A DNA stretch of 58,016 nt from a virus: positions 1 through 58,016 of IMG/VR virus record IMGVR_UViG_3300034101_000486; one strand, given 5' to 3'. The notes beneath the pieces were generated by a model. The model was not told the origin of the DNA and ran no database searches. It worked only from the letters and a program-made list of their open reading frames with translations. Of this stretch, positions 14,947-22,592 are shown one piece after another (position 1 is the stretch's first letter; each line of letters begins with the position of its first letter). The position numbers and the translations under genes were made by a program.

Positions 14947-16496
14947 TGTTCTGTTTCTCCGTAAAAGAATTCCTCAAGCACGTTCCAGTATTGACCAGAG
15001 CGGCGTACAAGCACTGAGTCAGGTACGCGAGCGCCTTTCATTTGCCATGTCAGGGTGTCTGCGGGGGAAGGTAAGTTTACCGCAAGCTGCCGCGAACCGA
15101 AAAACTGGAGCGTCTTGCGGTCGGGGACTTCGGTGTTGATGAAATTGGTTCCGCGAATCTTGATGCCTTCCTCGCTCACGCAGTTGTAGTTGACGAGGAG
15201 GATGGGCACGGCGGGGTTGCGCTTTGTGCGGATGGCGACTGTGTTAGTTGATTCAACCCACATCTTGAGAACCGCGCCGTCCCGTGCGGACTGACCAGTC
15301 ATGGGGTCAATCGGCAACAGCTTATGAGCGCCGACCACCTTTGCCCGTTCACGCAGGGCGCGTTCTTTTGCGGGTATGGCTTCAACGGCTTCCTTCGAGT
15401 CTTCCTTGAAGAAGTTCTCATACATGTCAACACCGCCGAGCCGCTGCAGGTTGCCCACGAAGTCAAGCACGAGGCAGTTCTTTTTGCCGTCAGCTAGGCG
15501 CGTGCCCCGACCCTGAATCTGAACCCACAGAGAGGAGGAGAGAGTTGGTCTCAGGCACACTATGCAATCCAGCGGCGGGAAGTCAAAGCCGGTGGTAATC
15601 ATATCAACCGAGCAGAGCACGCGAGTCTCGCCTGACTTGAACCGGCGTAAGGAGTCGCTGCGCTCGTCGCGGGTGATTGACCCCGCCATGACGTCGGTCG
15701 TCCATCCGGTCTCAACGGCGATGACCTCGGCGGCTCGCTCGGCGGCTTCAATAGTCGGGCAGTAAACCGCAAGGTGCTTACGGGCGGCGGTTAGCTCGGG
15801 CAGGGAACGCGCCACTGCACGTAGCCATACTACGTCCTCACGGCTGTCAATGTCAGTCATCACGAAGTCGCCGTTAGTCTTGCGTGCGCCTTCAAGGTCA
15901 AGCTGTACGGTCGTCTCAACGCCGACTAACGGGCAGAGGTAGCCGTCGCCTACGGCTTGAGGTACGGTATAGCTATAGGCGAGTTGATCGAACCAGAACT
16001 GATCGCCCTCCCCGTGGATGACCCCGTTGTCCATGCGCCACGGCGTAGCGGTCATAGCGACGCGCCCAGCGTCACGGTAGCGGTGCAGTATTGACTCATA
16101 GAGCGAACGCTCGCCCTTGTTGTGCGGGACGCGGTGTGCTTCGTCTATGATGATGAGGTCAGGCGGTTGCATCTCAGCCTGAACGCCGAGTATGCTTTGA
16201 ATGGTGGCAAAGGTGACCGGCTCAAACCGGTCTTTGCGCTTGAGTCCGGCGCACACGATTCCTGGGGTGACTCCACTATAGCGCTCATAGGTAGCGGCGT
16301 TTTGCTCGACCAGCTGTTGAACGTGGGTGAGTGCCCAGACGCGGCGGTCAGTTTTGCTATAGTGATCCGCTAGGGCGGCAATGATGAGCGACTTGCCCGT
16401 GCCGGTAGCCAGCTGAAGCACAGGGTGGTGCTCACCCTCGAGCGACGCTATAGCGGCGTCGTAGGCTTCTTGCTGGTAAAATCTAAGTTGCATCAA
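14943..16496 (-). CDS. Superfamily 2 DNA helicase
   Basis: A 517-residue DEAH-type helicase. Motif I is ATGTGKS (about 30-36) and motif II is IIDEAH. Motif III follows as AMTATPW, and motif VI is QIQGRGTR. The opening MMQLRFYQQEAYDAA is the Q-motif-like start of type III restriction ResA/UvsW-like helicases. About 120 extra residues follow the core. Likely roles are fork remodelling or recombination, by analogy with UvsW. It is the first gene of the leftward replication operon, with a CTGGAGCA ribosome site and a promoter 30-57 bp upstream. Confidence 0.9.
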   Translation of the reverse strand: MMQLRFYQQEAYDAAIASLEGEHHPVLQLATGTGKSLIIAALADHYSKTDRRVWALTHVQQLVEQNAATYERYSGVTPGIVCAGLKRKDRFEPVTFATIQSILGVQAEMQPPDLIIIDEAHRVPHNKGERSLYESILHRYRDAGRVAMTATPWRMDNGVIHGEGDQFWFDQLAYSYTVPQAVGDGYLCPLVGVETTVQLDLEGARKTNGDFVMTDIDSREDVVWLRAVARSLPELTAARKHLAVYCPTIEAAERAAEVIAVETGWTTDVMAGSITRDERSDSLRRFKSGETRVLCSVDMITTGFDFPPLDCIVCLRPTLSSSLWVQIQGRGTRLADGKKNCLVLDFVGNLQRLGGVDMYENFFKEDSKEAVEAIPAKERALRERAKVVGAHKLLPIDPMTGQSARDGAVLKMWVESTNTVAIRTKRNPAVPILLVNYNCVSEEGIKIRGTNFINTEVPDRKTLQFFGSRQLAVNLPSPADTLTWQMKGARVPDSVLVRRSGQYWNVLEEFFYGETEQ

Positions 16497-16524
16497 GTGC
16501 TCCAGTTATACGTTATCACTGCGA

Positions 16525-16553
16525 ATTATGCCTGAGATTTTTTGAAAAGGCAA
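16525..16553 (-). promoter_or_regulatory. Sigma-70 promoter TTGCCT-N17-CATAAT
   Basis: On the minus strand TTGCCT (16548-16553) and CATAAT (16525-16530) are 17 bp apart. The spacer begins TTTTCAAAAAA, as in the divergent promoter at 16667. It would give a leader of about 20 nt before the helicase. Between the two divergent promoters (16554-16666) I see no other recognisable element. Confidence 0.7.
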
Positions 16554-16666
16554 ACTCTTTGAAAAATTTATTTGGCGTGACATTGAATCACCCACTCCGG
16601 AAGCCTAATGATCATAGGGGAAATAGCCAATAACCAACTGCGGTGAAGGGTCATTAAAAATATCGC

Positions 16667-16696
16667 TTGCCTTTTCAAAAAAGTCAAGCCTATAAT
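16667..16696 (+). promoter_or_regulatory. Early rightward promoter TTGCCT-N18-TATAAT
   Basis: TTGCCT (16667-16672) and a perfect TATAAT (16691-16696) flank an 18-bp spacer containing TTTCAAAAAAG. It is divergent from the helicase promoter and sits 32 bp before the first plus-strand gene. It is the likely main promoter of the early operon including the base-modification genes. Confidence 0.75.
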
Positions 16697-16728
16697 TCAA
16701 TCCATACCTTGATAACTGGAGAACTCGA

Positions 16729-16980
16729 ATGACACACGACCGCCGCTACGACAAATTAATCGCTGATTGCCGCAACATTGAAAGCCGCAGCAATCGCCTC
16801 GCCGTTGACGAAATCATTGACAGCGCTCGCATTAACGCTAACGACACCGTCCGCGACGAGAAGCTCGACTTGAGCGAGTGGGATCGCATGTTCACCGCGA
16901 CCCTCGCTGGCATTTTGAGCGAAGGCGGTCGTAATCATCACGTCGTCGCTTTTTTCACTAAACGTGGTATCACTTTTTAA
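16729..16980 (+). CDS. Small early protein, 83 aa
   Basis: First gene of the rightward operon. It has a strong ACTGGAGAACTCGA ribosome site. The protein is charged and helical (RRYDKLIADCRNIESR, then DLSEWDRMFTATLAGIL) with a basic C-terminus. I do not recognise the family. As the first early gene it could target the host, but that is only positional inference. Confidence 0.7.
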   Translation: MTHDRRYDKLIADCRNIESRSNRLAVDEIIDSARINANDTVRDEKLDLSEWDRMFTATLAGILSEGGRNHHVVAFFTKRGITF

Positions 16981-17007
16981 TAACTTTATAACTCGGAGAA
17001 CTCAATC

Positions 17008-17307
17008 ATGAACATCAACAAAACAATCATCGCTCGCATCGAAGAGTACCGCGCTACTAACAAGAACCCTTGCAAGAGCTACGCCACTGAAGCCGCCGCT
17101 GAGAAGGCTACCGCTCAAATGGCGCAGGACGTCGCTAACTACTTCCACAAAGAGCGCGGTGTTGAGGCTCGCCCTGCTCAGTACATCGTCATCTATAACG
17201 AAGCATGGGGTCGCTGGGTCGGCGCTATCAACATGACCGAGCTGATTCAGCGCTCATCAAGCACTGGCGGCTACATCGGATACTGCACAGGCTTCTTCGT
17301 TTTCTAA
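17008..17307 (+). CDS. Small early protein, 99 aa
   Basis: A soluble protein with an Ala-rich helix (ATEAAAEKATAQMAQDVANY) and an aromatic strand region (YIVIYNEAWGRWVGA). The CGGAGAACT leader is a near copy of that before the previous gene. No known domain recognised. Confidence 0.65.
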   Translation: MNINKTIIARIEEYRATNKNPCKSYATEAAAEKATAQMAQDVANYFHKERGVEARPAQYIVIYNEAWGRWVGAINMTELIQRSSSTGGYIGYCTGFFVF

Positions 17308-17335
17308 TTTCAACTCAATAACTCAATAACTCACC

Positions 17336-18166
17336 ATGACTTCAATCGACAACATGACTAACGATCTGAGCGCTGCTCCGGTCTATCGGGACACCTGCGC
17401 TAAGTGCGGCGGCGATGGTCGCTGGAAGGGCTTCGGCGACTGCACCGGTGACATGCGCTGCACCATGTGCAACGGCGTGGGCTACAAGGAGTTCAAGACC
17501 TCCTCTGACGAACGCGCCAAGGCTCGCGAAGCCGCCGCTCGCGCTAAGGCTAAGAAGGAAGCCGAGCAGCGTGCTCGCGCTGAGCAGTGGTTCGCCGCTC
17601 ACCCCGCAGAAGCCGCATGGATGCGCGAGTCTGCTGAGGGCTTTGAGTTCGCTCAGTCTATGATAGACGCTGTGTACGCGTATGGTCACTTGACCGAGCG
17701 TCAGATGGAAACTGTGCAGCGCCTCACTCAGAAGGCTTTAGAGCGTAAACAGCAGTGGGCTAAGGAACGTGCTGAGCGCGAAGCCGCAGCGCCAGAGGTT
17801 ACCTCTGAGCGTCTTGAGCAGTCATTCCGCAACGCCAAGGCTAAAGGTCTCAAGTGGCCACGCATCACCATGGGCGAAATGGTCATCAAACCTGCTGGTG
17901 AGAACAGCAAGAATCCTGGTGCGCTCTACGTGACTGAGTATGGCGCATACCTCGGCAAAGTGATGAATGGTAGATTCCTGAAGGTGCGCGAATGCGGCAC
18001 TGAGCAAGAGCAGAAGGTCGTTGGCTTGATCAACGATCCCGTGGGCGCAGCGGAAGCATACGGTCACCTGACCGGTCACTGCTGCATTTGCAACCGAGAG
18101 CTGACCAATGCTGAAAGCGTGTCTCGCGGTATCGGTCCAATCTGCGCCGATAAATTCGGCTGGTAA
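17336..18166 (+). CDS. Zinc-finger protein with DnaJ-like and DUF6011-like ends
   Basis: A 276-residue protein. The N-terminus has CAKCGGDG and CTMCNGVG pairs, the CxxCxG spacing of a DnaJ-type zinc finger. Residues about 60-160 are a long charged Ala/Arg/Lys/Glu helix. The C-terminus has CCICNRELTNAESVSRGIG followed by PICADKFGW, a second zinc ribbon resembling DUF6011. Both ends probably bind zinc and nucleic acid or protein. The gene starts after a leader with repeated ATAACT but a weak Shine-Dalgarno. Confidence 0.75.
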   Translation: MTSIDNMTNDLSAAPVYRDTCAKCGGDGRWKGFGDCTGDMRCTMCNGVGYKEFKTSSDERAKAREAAARAKAKKEAEQRARAEQWFAAHPAEAAWMRESAEGFEFAQSMIDAVYAYGHLTERQMETVQRLTQKALERKQQWAKERAEREAAAPEVTSERLEQSFRNAKAKGLKWPRITMGEMVIKPAGENSKNPGALYVTEYGAYLGKVMNGRFLKVRECGTEQEQKVVGLINDPVGAAEAYGHLTGHCCICNRELTNAESVSRGIGPICADKFGW

Positions 18167-18191
18167 TAACTTAATAACTAGGAGAACTGTA

Positions 18192-18368
18192 ATGGTATCG
18201 CGTATCACATTCCTGCTCATCCTGATCGCGCTCGGCGCGGTTGGGACGTTTGATTACGAGAACGCACTTGACGAAGAAGCCGCCTACTGCGACCGCCTGC
18301 GCAACGAAGTGCACACTGACTACAACCGCATCAAGAGCACCTGCGTGGCTCGTTACTGGGGCAAGTAA
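18192..18368 (+). CDS. Small membrane-anchored protein, 58 aa
   Basis: The ATG chosen follows an ideal AGGAGAACTGTA site and gives an N-terminal hydrophobic helix (SRITFLLILIALGAVGTF) followed by a charged domain with two Cys. It could be a signal-anchored periplasmic protein. Function unknown. Confidence 0.65.
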   Translation: MVSRITFLLILIALGAVGTFDYENALDEEAAYCDRLRNEVHTDYNRIKSTCVARYWGK

Positions 18369-18369
18369 C

Positions 18370-18486
18370 ATGAACACCCCTAACTGGCCATTCCCGCCCA
18401 TCACTGGTCCTGTGCCTTGGACTGCTAAGCAGATCCGCGAGTATGCGCGTAAGCAGATCGAGCAGACCGAAAAAGCCCCCTTTTAA
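18370..18486 (+). CDS. Tiny Pro/Trp-rich protein, 38 aa
   Basis: A 38-codon frame starting 1 bp after the previous stop: MNTPNWPFPPITGPVPWTAK, then a charged helix (QIREYARKQIEQTEKAPF). The N-terminal Pro/Trp pattern is one I associate with small phage proteins. No separate ribosome site is obvious, so it may depend on coupling. Confidence 0.5.
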   Translation: MNTPNWPFPPITGPVPWTAKQIREYARKQIEQTEKAPF

Positions 18487-18511
18487 TCTAGATTTTCCTT
18501 GGAGATTTGAA

Positions 18512-18940
18512 ATGAATACAGTAAACTTTTCCAGCATGACGACTCCTCAGTTGGTGTCGTTCTACAACCGCCATAGCACAACACCGGTCAAGCGCTTTAG
18601 TGACCGTAAAACCGCCGAGCGGCGTTGTGCTGAGGTCTTTGAGAGCTTGCTCTCCCCTGTACCTACTAGCAAAGTGATTAAACAAGTGGTTGATACCTCT
18701 ACCCGCCCCGTCATGAAGGACTCGCTCAAGCTCGACCGCACCATCATCTGCGTGAACACCGGCGACACGTGGAAGAACGCCTATCAGATGTGGCGCGACA
18801 ATCCTGACTGGATGACCAGCGCTCAGCAAGACCGCCTGACCGCACAGCTCTACGCCGCCGCTAAGGTCGGTGAGCAGAAGATTATTGAAATCAACGCCCG
18901 CAGCTTCATGCTCGTCAACATTAAAGGCGCAAAGAAATGA
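18512..18940 (+). CDS. Early protein, 142 aa, possible DNA-binding
   Basis: The start follows TTGGAGATTTGAA. The N-terminus (MTTPQLVSFYNRHSTTPVKR, then FSDRKTAERR) matches a short helical module common in phage and plasmid proteins whose role is unknown. The remainder is alpha/beta with basic patches. The last 4 bp overlap the next gene. Confidence 0.6.
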   Translation: MNTVNFSSMTTPQLVSFYNRHSTTPVKRFSDRKTAERRCAEVFESLLSPVPTSKVIKQVVDTSTRPVMKDSLKLDRTIICVNTGDTWKNAYQMWRDNPDWMTSAQQDRLTAQLYAAAKVGEQKIIEINARSFMLVNIKGAKK

Positions 18941-19161
18941 GCGACAACCAGCCGAAATTAGAAGGTGTCAAATGGTTCACGAGCAGTAAGGGTCTCGTGG
19001 GCATCGTGGCTGTCAGAATTGAGACCGGCGACATCAAGTTCTACATTGGTCCCGCTGATGGTTTTAATGAAGTGATCGACTCTAATCTGATCATGTCACA
19101 CGGAGCGCCCTTCCCTGAGGACGCAGGCTACGCATTGTTTATAAGAGAGGAATTGAAATGA
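18937..19161 (+). CDS. Small protein before the modification cassette, 74 aa
   Basis: A compact beta-rich protein (GVKWFTSSKGLVGIVAVRIE, then GDIKFYIGPADGFNE). It overlaps the PLP-enzyme start by 4 bp (ATGA), so it belongs to the same transcript as the base-modification genes. No family recognised. Confidence 0.65.
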   Translation: MSDNQPKLEGVKWFTSSKGLVGIVAVRIETGDIKFYIGPADGFNEVIDSNLIMSHGAPFPEDAGYALFIREELK

Positions 19162-20114
19162 GTACGGTATTTCCTAACCTATCGCTCGACCGCAGCGTGG
19201 TCAAGTGGGAGCAACACCTCGGCACGCAGACGCCGTGGGAGAACCGCAAGGGGTTGTGGTTCAAACGCGAGGATTACTTCGCCCCGCTCGGCTATAGCGG
19301 TCCTAATGGCTCAAAGATGCGCCAGCTGATTTGGTACGTCAATCGCTTCCGCGAGGGCAAGACCCACATTGTCACCGGCGCGAGCATTCAGTCCCCGCAG
19401 CTGAGCATGAGCGCTATCGTCGGTGCGCATTACGGCTTACGCGCTCGGCAGATCGTCTATAGCAAGCCTGAGACTGTGTTGCGTCATGAGAACCCGCGCA
19501 TCGCTTACGGCTTTGATGCTGAGTTTGAGTTCGCCTCTGGTCCGTACAATCCTATCCTGCAGCGCAAGGTGGTTGACCTCACGCAGCCGACGTCTCTGGT
19601 CGTTGAGTACGGCATCACTGTGCCGCATGACCGCTACCCTGAGGAAGATGTGCGTAAGTTTCACGAGGTCGGCGCTCATCAGACAACTAACATTCCGCCT
19701 GAAGTCAAGCGCCTCATCGCTCCTGCTGGGTCTTGTAACTCGCTGACCAGCATCATGCTCGGTCTGAGCCGCGACTCGCACAACATTGATGAACTGTTCA
19801 CCATTGGTATCGGTCCAGACAAGCGCGGCTGGATGCGTCAGCGCCTTGCGTATATCGGCGTGGACATTGACAAGCTGCCGTTCAAGTGGAAACACTTTAG
19901 CCTGCATGACAGCGGCTACAGCAAGTATAGCGATCACTTCACCGGTGAGACTTTTGACGGCATCAGGTTCCACCCGACCTACGAGGCAAAGATGTGGCGT
20001 TGGTTGACACACCATAACCAGTTAGATTATGATGACCACACGGCGTTCTGGATCGTCGGCAGCGCCCCAGATACGAAGATTGTTGAACCTTTTTATACTA
20101 GGAAGCCCTCATGA
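19158..20114 (+). CDS. PLP-dependent enzyme of fold type II, DNA-modification associated
   Basis: A 318-residue member of the tryptophan synthase beta/ACC deaminase superfamily. The segment GYSGPNGSKMRQL places the predicted PLP lysine at Lys53. TGASIQSPQLSMSAIVGA matches the substrate-binding loop, and APAGSCNSLTSIMLGL the phosphate-binding Gly/Ser loop. PLP enzymes of this type occur in thymidine-hypermodification loci, where they tailor the amino acid attached to the base, for example by decarboxylation. It overlaps the small gene before it and the transferase after it by 4 bp each. The exact reaction is inferred from neighbours. Confidence 0.8.
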   Translation: MSTVFPNLSLDRSVVKWEQHLGTQTPWENRKGLWFKREDYFAPLGYSGPNGSKMRQLIWYVNRFREGKTHIVTGASIQSPQLSMSAIVGAHYGLRARQIVYSKPETVLRHENPRIAYGFDAEFEFASGPYNPILQRKVVDLTQPTSLVVEYGITVPHDRYPEEDVRKFHEVGAHQTTNIPPEVKRLIAPAGSCNSLTSIMLGLSRDSHNIDELFTIGIGPDKRGWMRQRLAYIGVDIDKLPFKWKHFSLHDSGYSKYSDHFTGETFDGIRFHPTYEAKMWRWLTHHNQLDYDDHTAFWIVGSAPDTKIVEPFYTRKPS

Positions 20115-21106
20115 AAGATTACCGCCTGCCGGAGAACCGCGCAGAGTACTTTACTGCGCTTTACAAGATGAACCTTGAGCACGGGGTCATGCCAGGACTC
20201 GTCTACTTGTACATGCCTGAAATCGCTCGCCGTTACGGGTGGAACGCTGAGCAGAAGCTCTGGTTCGCCTTCCTGAACGGCATGACGCAGAACCCAATCA
20301 CCTCGCTGCGGTTGTTTGATCAGCTACCCGTCACCCCTCCCGCTGGTGCCCAGCTGACACGCTTCACTGAATGGTTCAACGCCGAGTGGGATACGCTTCA
20401 GTTTGACACCGACCGCCGCTATCAGAAGCGCGACACCATTGAGGCTATCAAGACCTACGCTAAGTTGGTTGAGGAGTTCGGCTCTCAAGAGGCGATGCTG
20501 ACCGGTAAGACCTACGAGGAGTTGTGGGACCTCGTGCGTAACCGCTACTACAGCTTCGGTCGCCTGTCATCGTTCAGCTACCTCGAGTATGTCTACCTGA
20601 ACGGCTACGGCGCTGACTGTGATGACCTGCTGTTCAGTGACAAGTCGGGCAGCAAGTCACACCGCAACGGAATGCTGTTCCTGATTGGCAAAGACGAGTT
20701 GGTGTGGGACAAGCGCCTGCCTAACGGACAAGACGGCAACTACCCTAAATTCAATCTGATGTGCGGCTTCCTCGCTGCGGAGGCTGACAAGTTTGTTGAC
20801 ACCTTCAGAGCCGCGAACCCTGACGTGCCTAACACCGGTCGGTTCACTATGGAGTCAAACCTCTGCACGTTCAAGAATCATTTCTTCGGTCGTCGGTATC
20901 CAGGAGTCTACGCTGACATGGCGCAAGACCGTATTGAGTGGGCGGATGCGCGTGATCAGAGCGCCTATACCGAGGTGTTTAAAGATATGCGCTCTCAGCT
21001 GCTGCCGGAATGGTTGCGCCGCGAGTGTTCTGAGACGTCATTCAAGTTGGCGGGGGCGGTGTTCCCTGCGACCGGTTCACCCTACAGAGCGGAGCACTTT
21101 TTATGA
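20111..21106 (+). CDS. Amino acid:DNA transferase-like protein (aGPT-Pplase clade)
   Basis: A 331-residue helical protein with WFAFLNGMTQNPITSLRLF near residues 57-75, RNRYYSFGRLSSFSYLEYV and a CDDLLFSD segment. These are features I recognise from the alpha-glutamyl/putrescinyl thymine pyrophosphorylase group. In phages such as ViI and M6 such proteins displace the pyrophosphate or phosphate on 5-hydroxymethyl-dU in DNA and attach an amino acid. It is translationally coupled to the PLP enzyme before it and the kinase after it. Family assignment is by pattern memory. The amino acid donor (Ser, Gly, Glu or other) is unknown. Confidence 0.75.
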   Translation: MKDYRLPENRAEYFTALYKMNLEHGVMPGLVYLYMPEIARRYGWNAEQKLWFAFLNGMTQNPITSLRLFDQLPVTPPAGAQLTRFTEWFNAEWDTLQFDTDRRYQKRDTIEAIKTYAKLVEEFGSQEAMLTGKTYEELWDLVRNRYYSFGRLSSFSYLEYVYLNGYGADCDDLLFSDKSGSKSHRNGMLFLIGKDELVWDKRLPNGQDGNYPKFNLMCGFLAAEADKFVDTFRAANPDVPNTGRFTMESNLCTFKNHFFGRRYPGVYADMAQDRIEWADARDQSAYTEVFKDMRSQLLPEWLRRECSETSFKLAGAVFPATGSPYRAEHFL

Positions 21107-21678
21107 ACGTCATACTACGTATTGCCGGCACGTTCGGCTCGGGCAAGACCACCGCCATGCGCGACTTCTTCAACTACCCGCACACAGTTTTGATGAGCGG
21201 TAAAAAGATCGCTGGCTACAAAGTTGACGCCAGCGCTGCCGGAATCACGCAGCCGATCTTTGTGGTTGGTAAGTATGACAACACTTGCGGCGGCACAGAC
21301 GCTATCAAGACACAGGCTGAGATTGCCGAGAAGATCCTGAAAGCACACCCCCATGGCCATGTGTTATACGAAGGCGCTTTGGTGTCTGCGAGCGGACTCG
21401 CCGGTCAGGTGACGCAAGCCATTCACCCCACCGGCTGCGACGTGTACGCATTCCTAGACACGCCGCAAGACCTCTGCGTTGAGCGCGTTAAGGGTCGTCG
21501 CCTCGCCGCTGGCAACGACAAAGAGTTCGACCCGAAGAACCTGATTGACAAGTTTGAGTCGGTCGTGAACTGTTATAAAAACCTGCGCAATGAAGGTTCG
21601 TATGACGTCCGTCGTATTGATCACACTGACCCGCACCCTCAGCTAGTAGAAATCATAAAGGAATATGAAAATGCGTGA
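21103..21678 (+). CDS. 5-hydroxymethyl-dU DNA kinase (P-loop)
   Basis: A 191-residue P-loop kinase with Walker A GTFGSGKTT at 9-17. VVGKYDNTCGGTDAI (about 54-68) is a substrate-loop signature I associate with phage 5-hmdU DNA kinases. A Walker B-like VLYEGALVS strand and a lid with CVERVKGRRLAAGN follow. The kinase phosphorylates 5-hydroxymethyl-dU within DNA, activating it for amino-acid transfer. It overlaps the transferase stop by 4 bp and the helical-domain gene by 14 bp. Confidence 0.85.
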   Translation: MNVILRIAGTFGSGKTTAMRDFFNYPHTVLMSGKKIAGYKVDASAAGITQPIFVVGKYDNTCGGTDAIKTQAEIAEKILKAHPHGHVLYEGALVSASGLAGQVTQAIHPTGCDVYAFLDTPQDLCVERVKGRRLAAGNDKEFDPKNLIDKFESVVNCYKNLRNEGSYDVRRIDHTDPHPQLVEIIKEYENA

Positions 21679-22591
21679 TGAATGCCCGTACCCGATGCCG
21701 ACCGCCGAGACTGTGTGCTCGATGGAAGGTCTACTTTACTTCATCTGGGAGCGTGAGGCAATCCGTATCGCTCGCGAAAACGGTCACAGCGCTCCGTGGA
21801 CTAAAGACCCCGTGCTCGCTAAGTACAAGTTTACCAACATCCACCGCAGCGACGACCGCGTCTCGCAGTGGGTCATTGATAAGTTTATAGAACCCGCAGC
21901 GGCTAACGGAGATGAAGACCTGTGGTTCACGCTCTTGATCGCTCGCCTGATCAACTGGCCACCCACGCTACAGGCGCTCATCAACAAGGGTGTCATCCCC
22001 TGCAAACCTGAGAGCTTTGACGCTGACATGTTTGAGCACACGCTTGAGCGCCTGAAGAACGACGGCAAGAAGGTCTACTCCGGCGCGTACATGCTCTACC
22101 CGACTAAGATGGAGCCAGGAGGCAACAAGTCCAAGGCGGTGGCAAAGTACATCATCGGCAGCGCTATTGAGAACGCTGACAATATTCGCGCCGCGCTGTG
22201 GGTGAACGAGAACGGCATGTCTATTGAGAAGTTTGTCGCTGAGTTGAGCAAGTGCTTCGGCATCAGCACCTTCATAGCCGGTCAGGTGGCTGCTGATTTG
22301 ACCTACACCGGCATGGACGTTGAGGACTTGTTCACGTACGCGCCTATCGGTCCTGGCAGTTCACGCGGTCTGAATTACCTGCTGGGTAAAGCGCCGTTCG
22401 CCACGTGGAAGCAGAAAGAGTTCAACGCCGAACTGAGTAACATCTTCAGTCAGATCATTGAGCAGCTAGAGATTGTTGACATGACGCTGCACGATGTGCA
22501 GAACTGTATGTGTGAGTTCAGCAAATACTGCCGCGCCGTCCTCGGCGAAGGTAAACCTAAAACAACTTATCAACCAGAAACGGAGTTCTAA
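21665..22591 (+). CDS. 5-hmdU DNA kinase helical-domain (HMUDK_hel-like) protein
   Basis: A 308-residue helical protein with FIWEREAIRI, then APWTKDPVLAKYKFTNIHR and SDDRVSQWV. The pattern PWT-DP-L--Y-F-N-R--DR is the signature of the helical domain fused to or found beside 5-hmdU DNA kinases. It is distantly related to DNA glycosylases and probably handles the modified base in DNA. Start is ATG 21665 or 21671, behind an AAAGGA site. It lies within the five-gene cassette. Confidence 0.8.
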   Translation: MKMRDECPYPMPTAETVCSMEGLLYFIWEREAIRIARENGHSAPWTKDPVLAKYKFTNIHRSDDRVSQWVIDKFIEPAAANGDEDLWFTLLIARLINWPPTLQALINKGVIPCKPESFDADMFEHTLERLKNDGKKVYSGAYMLYPTKMEPGGNKSKAVAKYIIGSAIENADNIRAALWVNENGMSIEKFVAELSKCFGISTFIAGQVAADLTYTGMDVEDLFTYAPIGPGSSRGLNYLLGKAPFATWKQKEFNAELSNIFSQIIEQLEIVDMTLHDVQNCMCEFSKYCRAVLGEGKPKTTYQPETEF

Positions 22592-22592
22592 A

